A DNA stretch of 5,617 nt. Source: an uncultured Prevotella sp. (GTDB taxonomy: Bacteria > Bacteroidota > Bacteroidia > Bacteroidales > Bacteroidaceae). A program made the position numbers and the translations under genes. The notes beneath the pieces are model-generated. The model was not told where the DNA came from. It did no database searches and saw only the letters and a list, made by a program, of their open reading frames with translations. This document shows positions 4,853 through 5,617 of the stretch, in pieces; positions within the stretch are counted from its first letter, which is position 1, and each line of letters begins with the position of its first letter. The DNA is taken from positions 1 to 5,617 of the forward strand of contig CALZMK010000120.1 in NCBI GenBank assembly GCA_945788545.1, given 5' to 3'.

Positions 4853-5617
4853 TTATTGATTGTTTATCGCTGCGATAACGAAGGTGACATGATAGCCGGG
4901 TTGGGGGACGGGAGCCAAGGAGAGGTCGCGACCTTGCATCATCAGTACTTGGCGGGAGAGAGGGAGACCGATGCCAGAGCCATGGCTTTTGGTGGTGTAG
5001 AATGGGACGAAGAGGTCGCGATGGTGCTCAGGGGGGATTAGGACTCCGTCGTTGCTGATGTAGAGACGGCGGGCGAGCCATCGGACGGAGATGTTCTTGG
5101 CTCCTGCCTCGGCAGCATTCTTCACTATGTTTATTATTGCCTGACGAAGGAGATTGGGATCGATGGTTATTGTCAAGGATTCAGGGAGGTCGATATGCCA
5201 TTGGAGGGCTGGATACATGCAATAGAGACCCGAGATGAAGTCGAGAAGGTTGAGCTCCACAGGGGCGGGCTTTTGTATCTGCGTCATCTTGCGATAACTA
5301 TCCACAAAGACGTTGAGGGAGGATGTGGTGTCGTGAATTGCCTCGATGCCTTCGCGATATGGGGAGGACTGAAAGGATGGCGAGGCGAGATACGACTGGC
5401 ATATACTGAGAATGGGTGTTGTGGCGTTGTTGATTTCGTGGGTGAGCACACGGGTGAGTTTCTCCCACGACTCCACCTCGTTCTGTGCAGTCAGTCGTCC
5501 GATGTTGTTCTCCATGTCGTTGAGGGCGTCAAGCAGTGCTTTCTCGCCAAAGAACATCCCTTTGGTGGGCACACGGAAGGTGAAGTCGCCATTGCGCACT
5601 GCCTCACGCATGAGGAA
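4853..5617 (-). CDS. Sensor histidine kinase, NtrY/NtrB-like C-terminal catalytic part (partial)
   Basis: The frame is open past the window edge (two more codons, Phe-Leu, precede Met at 5611), so the N-terminal sensor and membrane segments are outside. Counting from that Met, residues 1-45 resemble the end of a HAMP-type linker. The H-box is LTHEINNATTPI with the phospho-accepting His58. The ATP-binding domain has the N-box IVKNAAEA (162-169), a G1-like SNDG (186-189), the F-box LFVPFYTTK (200-208), and G2 GSGIGLPLSRQVL (211-223). The HEINN..TPI form is typical of NtrY-like kinases, which commonly pair with sigma-54-dependent response regulators. No partner is visible here; it may lie to the right. 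The kinase autophosphorylates on His and passes phosphate to a regulator. The signal is unknown. Confidence 0.9.
   Translation of the reverse strand, partial: FLMREAVRNGDFTFRVPTKGMFFGEKALLDALNDMENNIGRLTAQNEVESWEKLTRVLTHEINNATTPILSICQSYLASPSFQSSPYREGIEAIHDTTSSLNVFVDSYRKMTQIQKPAPVELNLLDFISGLYCMYPALQWHIDLPESLTITIDPNLLRQAIINIVKNAAEAGAKNISVRWLARRLYISNDGVLIPPEHHRDLFVPFYTTKSHGSGIGLPLSRQVLMMQGRDLSLAPVPQPGYHVTFVIAAINNQ

Overview
The window looks like a Bacteroidetes chromosome, most likely Prevotella or a close Bacteroidales relative (inference). The start sites lack Shine-Dalgarno sequences. Several promoters carry the Bacteroidetes sigma-A -7 motif TAnnTTTG, some with TTTG about 19-20 nt upstream. 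A Bacteroidales-type 'SPRRWGKTS' ATPase is also present.

Left part (1-369): a possible tail of an upstream gene (1-48), a degenerate patch that may be the N-terminus of a GNAT acetyltransferase (about 185-262), and a promoter at 343-350. This promoter reads into a two-gene metal-handling operon: an SO_0444-type membrane permease (ArsP_1/DUF318) with a C-terminal heavy-metal-associated (HMA) domain (370-1632), followed after 3 nt by a small regulator that joins an HMA-like CxxC domain to an AraC-type helix-turn-helix (1636-2193). The simplest reading is a metal-sensing regulator and the exporter it controls, each with its own HMA-type domain.

Middle part (2194-3700): about 500 nt with no convincing gene, but with a good leftward promoter (2427-2458) and tiny ORFs. 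Then comes a palindromic operator-like promoter and an AAA/ATPase_2-type ATP-binding gene. That gene is broken: an internal out-of-frame deletion has removed the region that should hold Walker B. A strong hairpin terminator follows at 3667-3698.

Right part (3700-5617): about 1.1 kb of non-coding DNA between convergent genes, rich in repeats. Three unrelated arrays keep an 11-nt (or 22-23 nt) register: a CGTACG array (3761-3861), a 259-bp foldback with two mirrored sets of three 11-mers (4225-4483), and a purine/pyrimidine-biased 5 x 11-nt array (4601-4660). Two leftward promoter-like sites point at two of the arrays (4063-4093 at the CGTACG array, 4770-4800 at the 5 x 11 array). The second also precedes a 25-codon ORF with normal promoter-to-start spacing. 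At the right edge is the C-terminal catalytic part of a sensor histidine kinase on the minus strand, cut by the window end.

The metal operon and the broken ATPase belong to recognisable families. The most unusual content is the repeat-rich block at 3750-4800.
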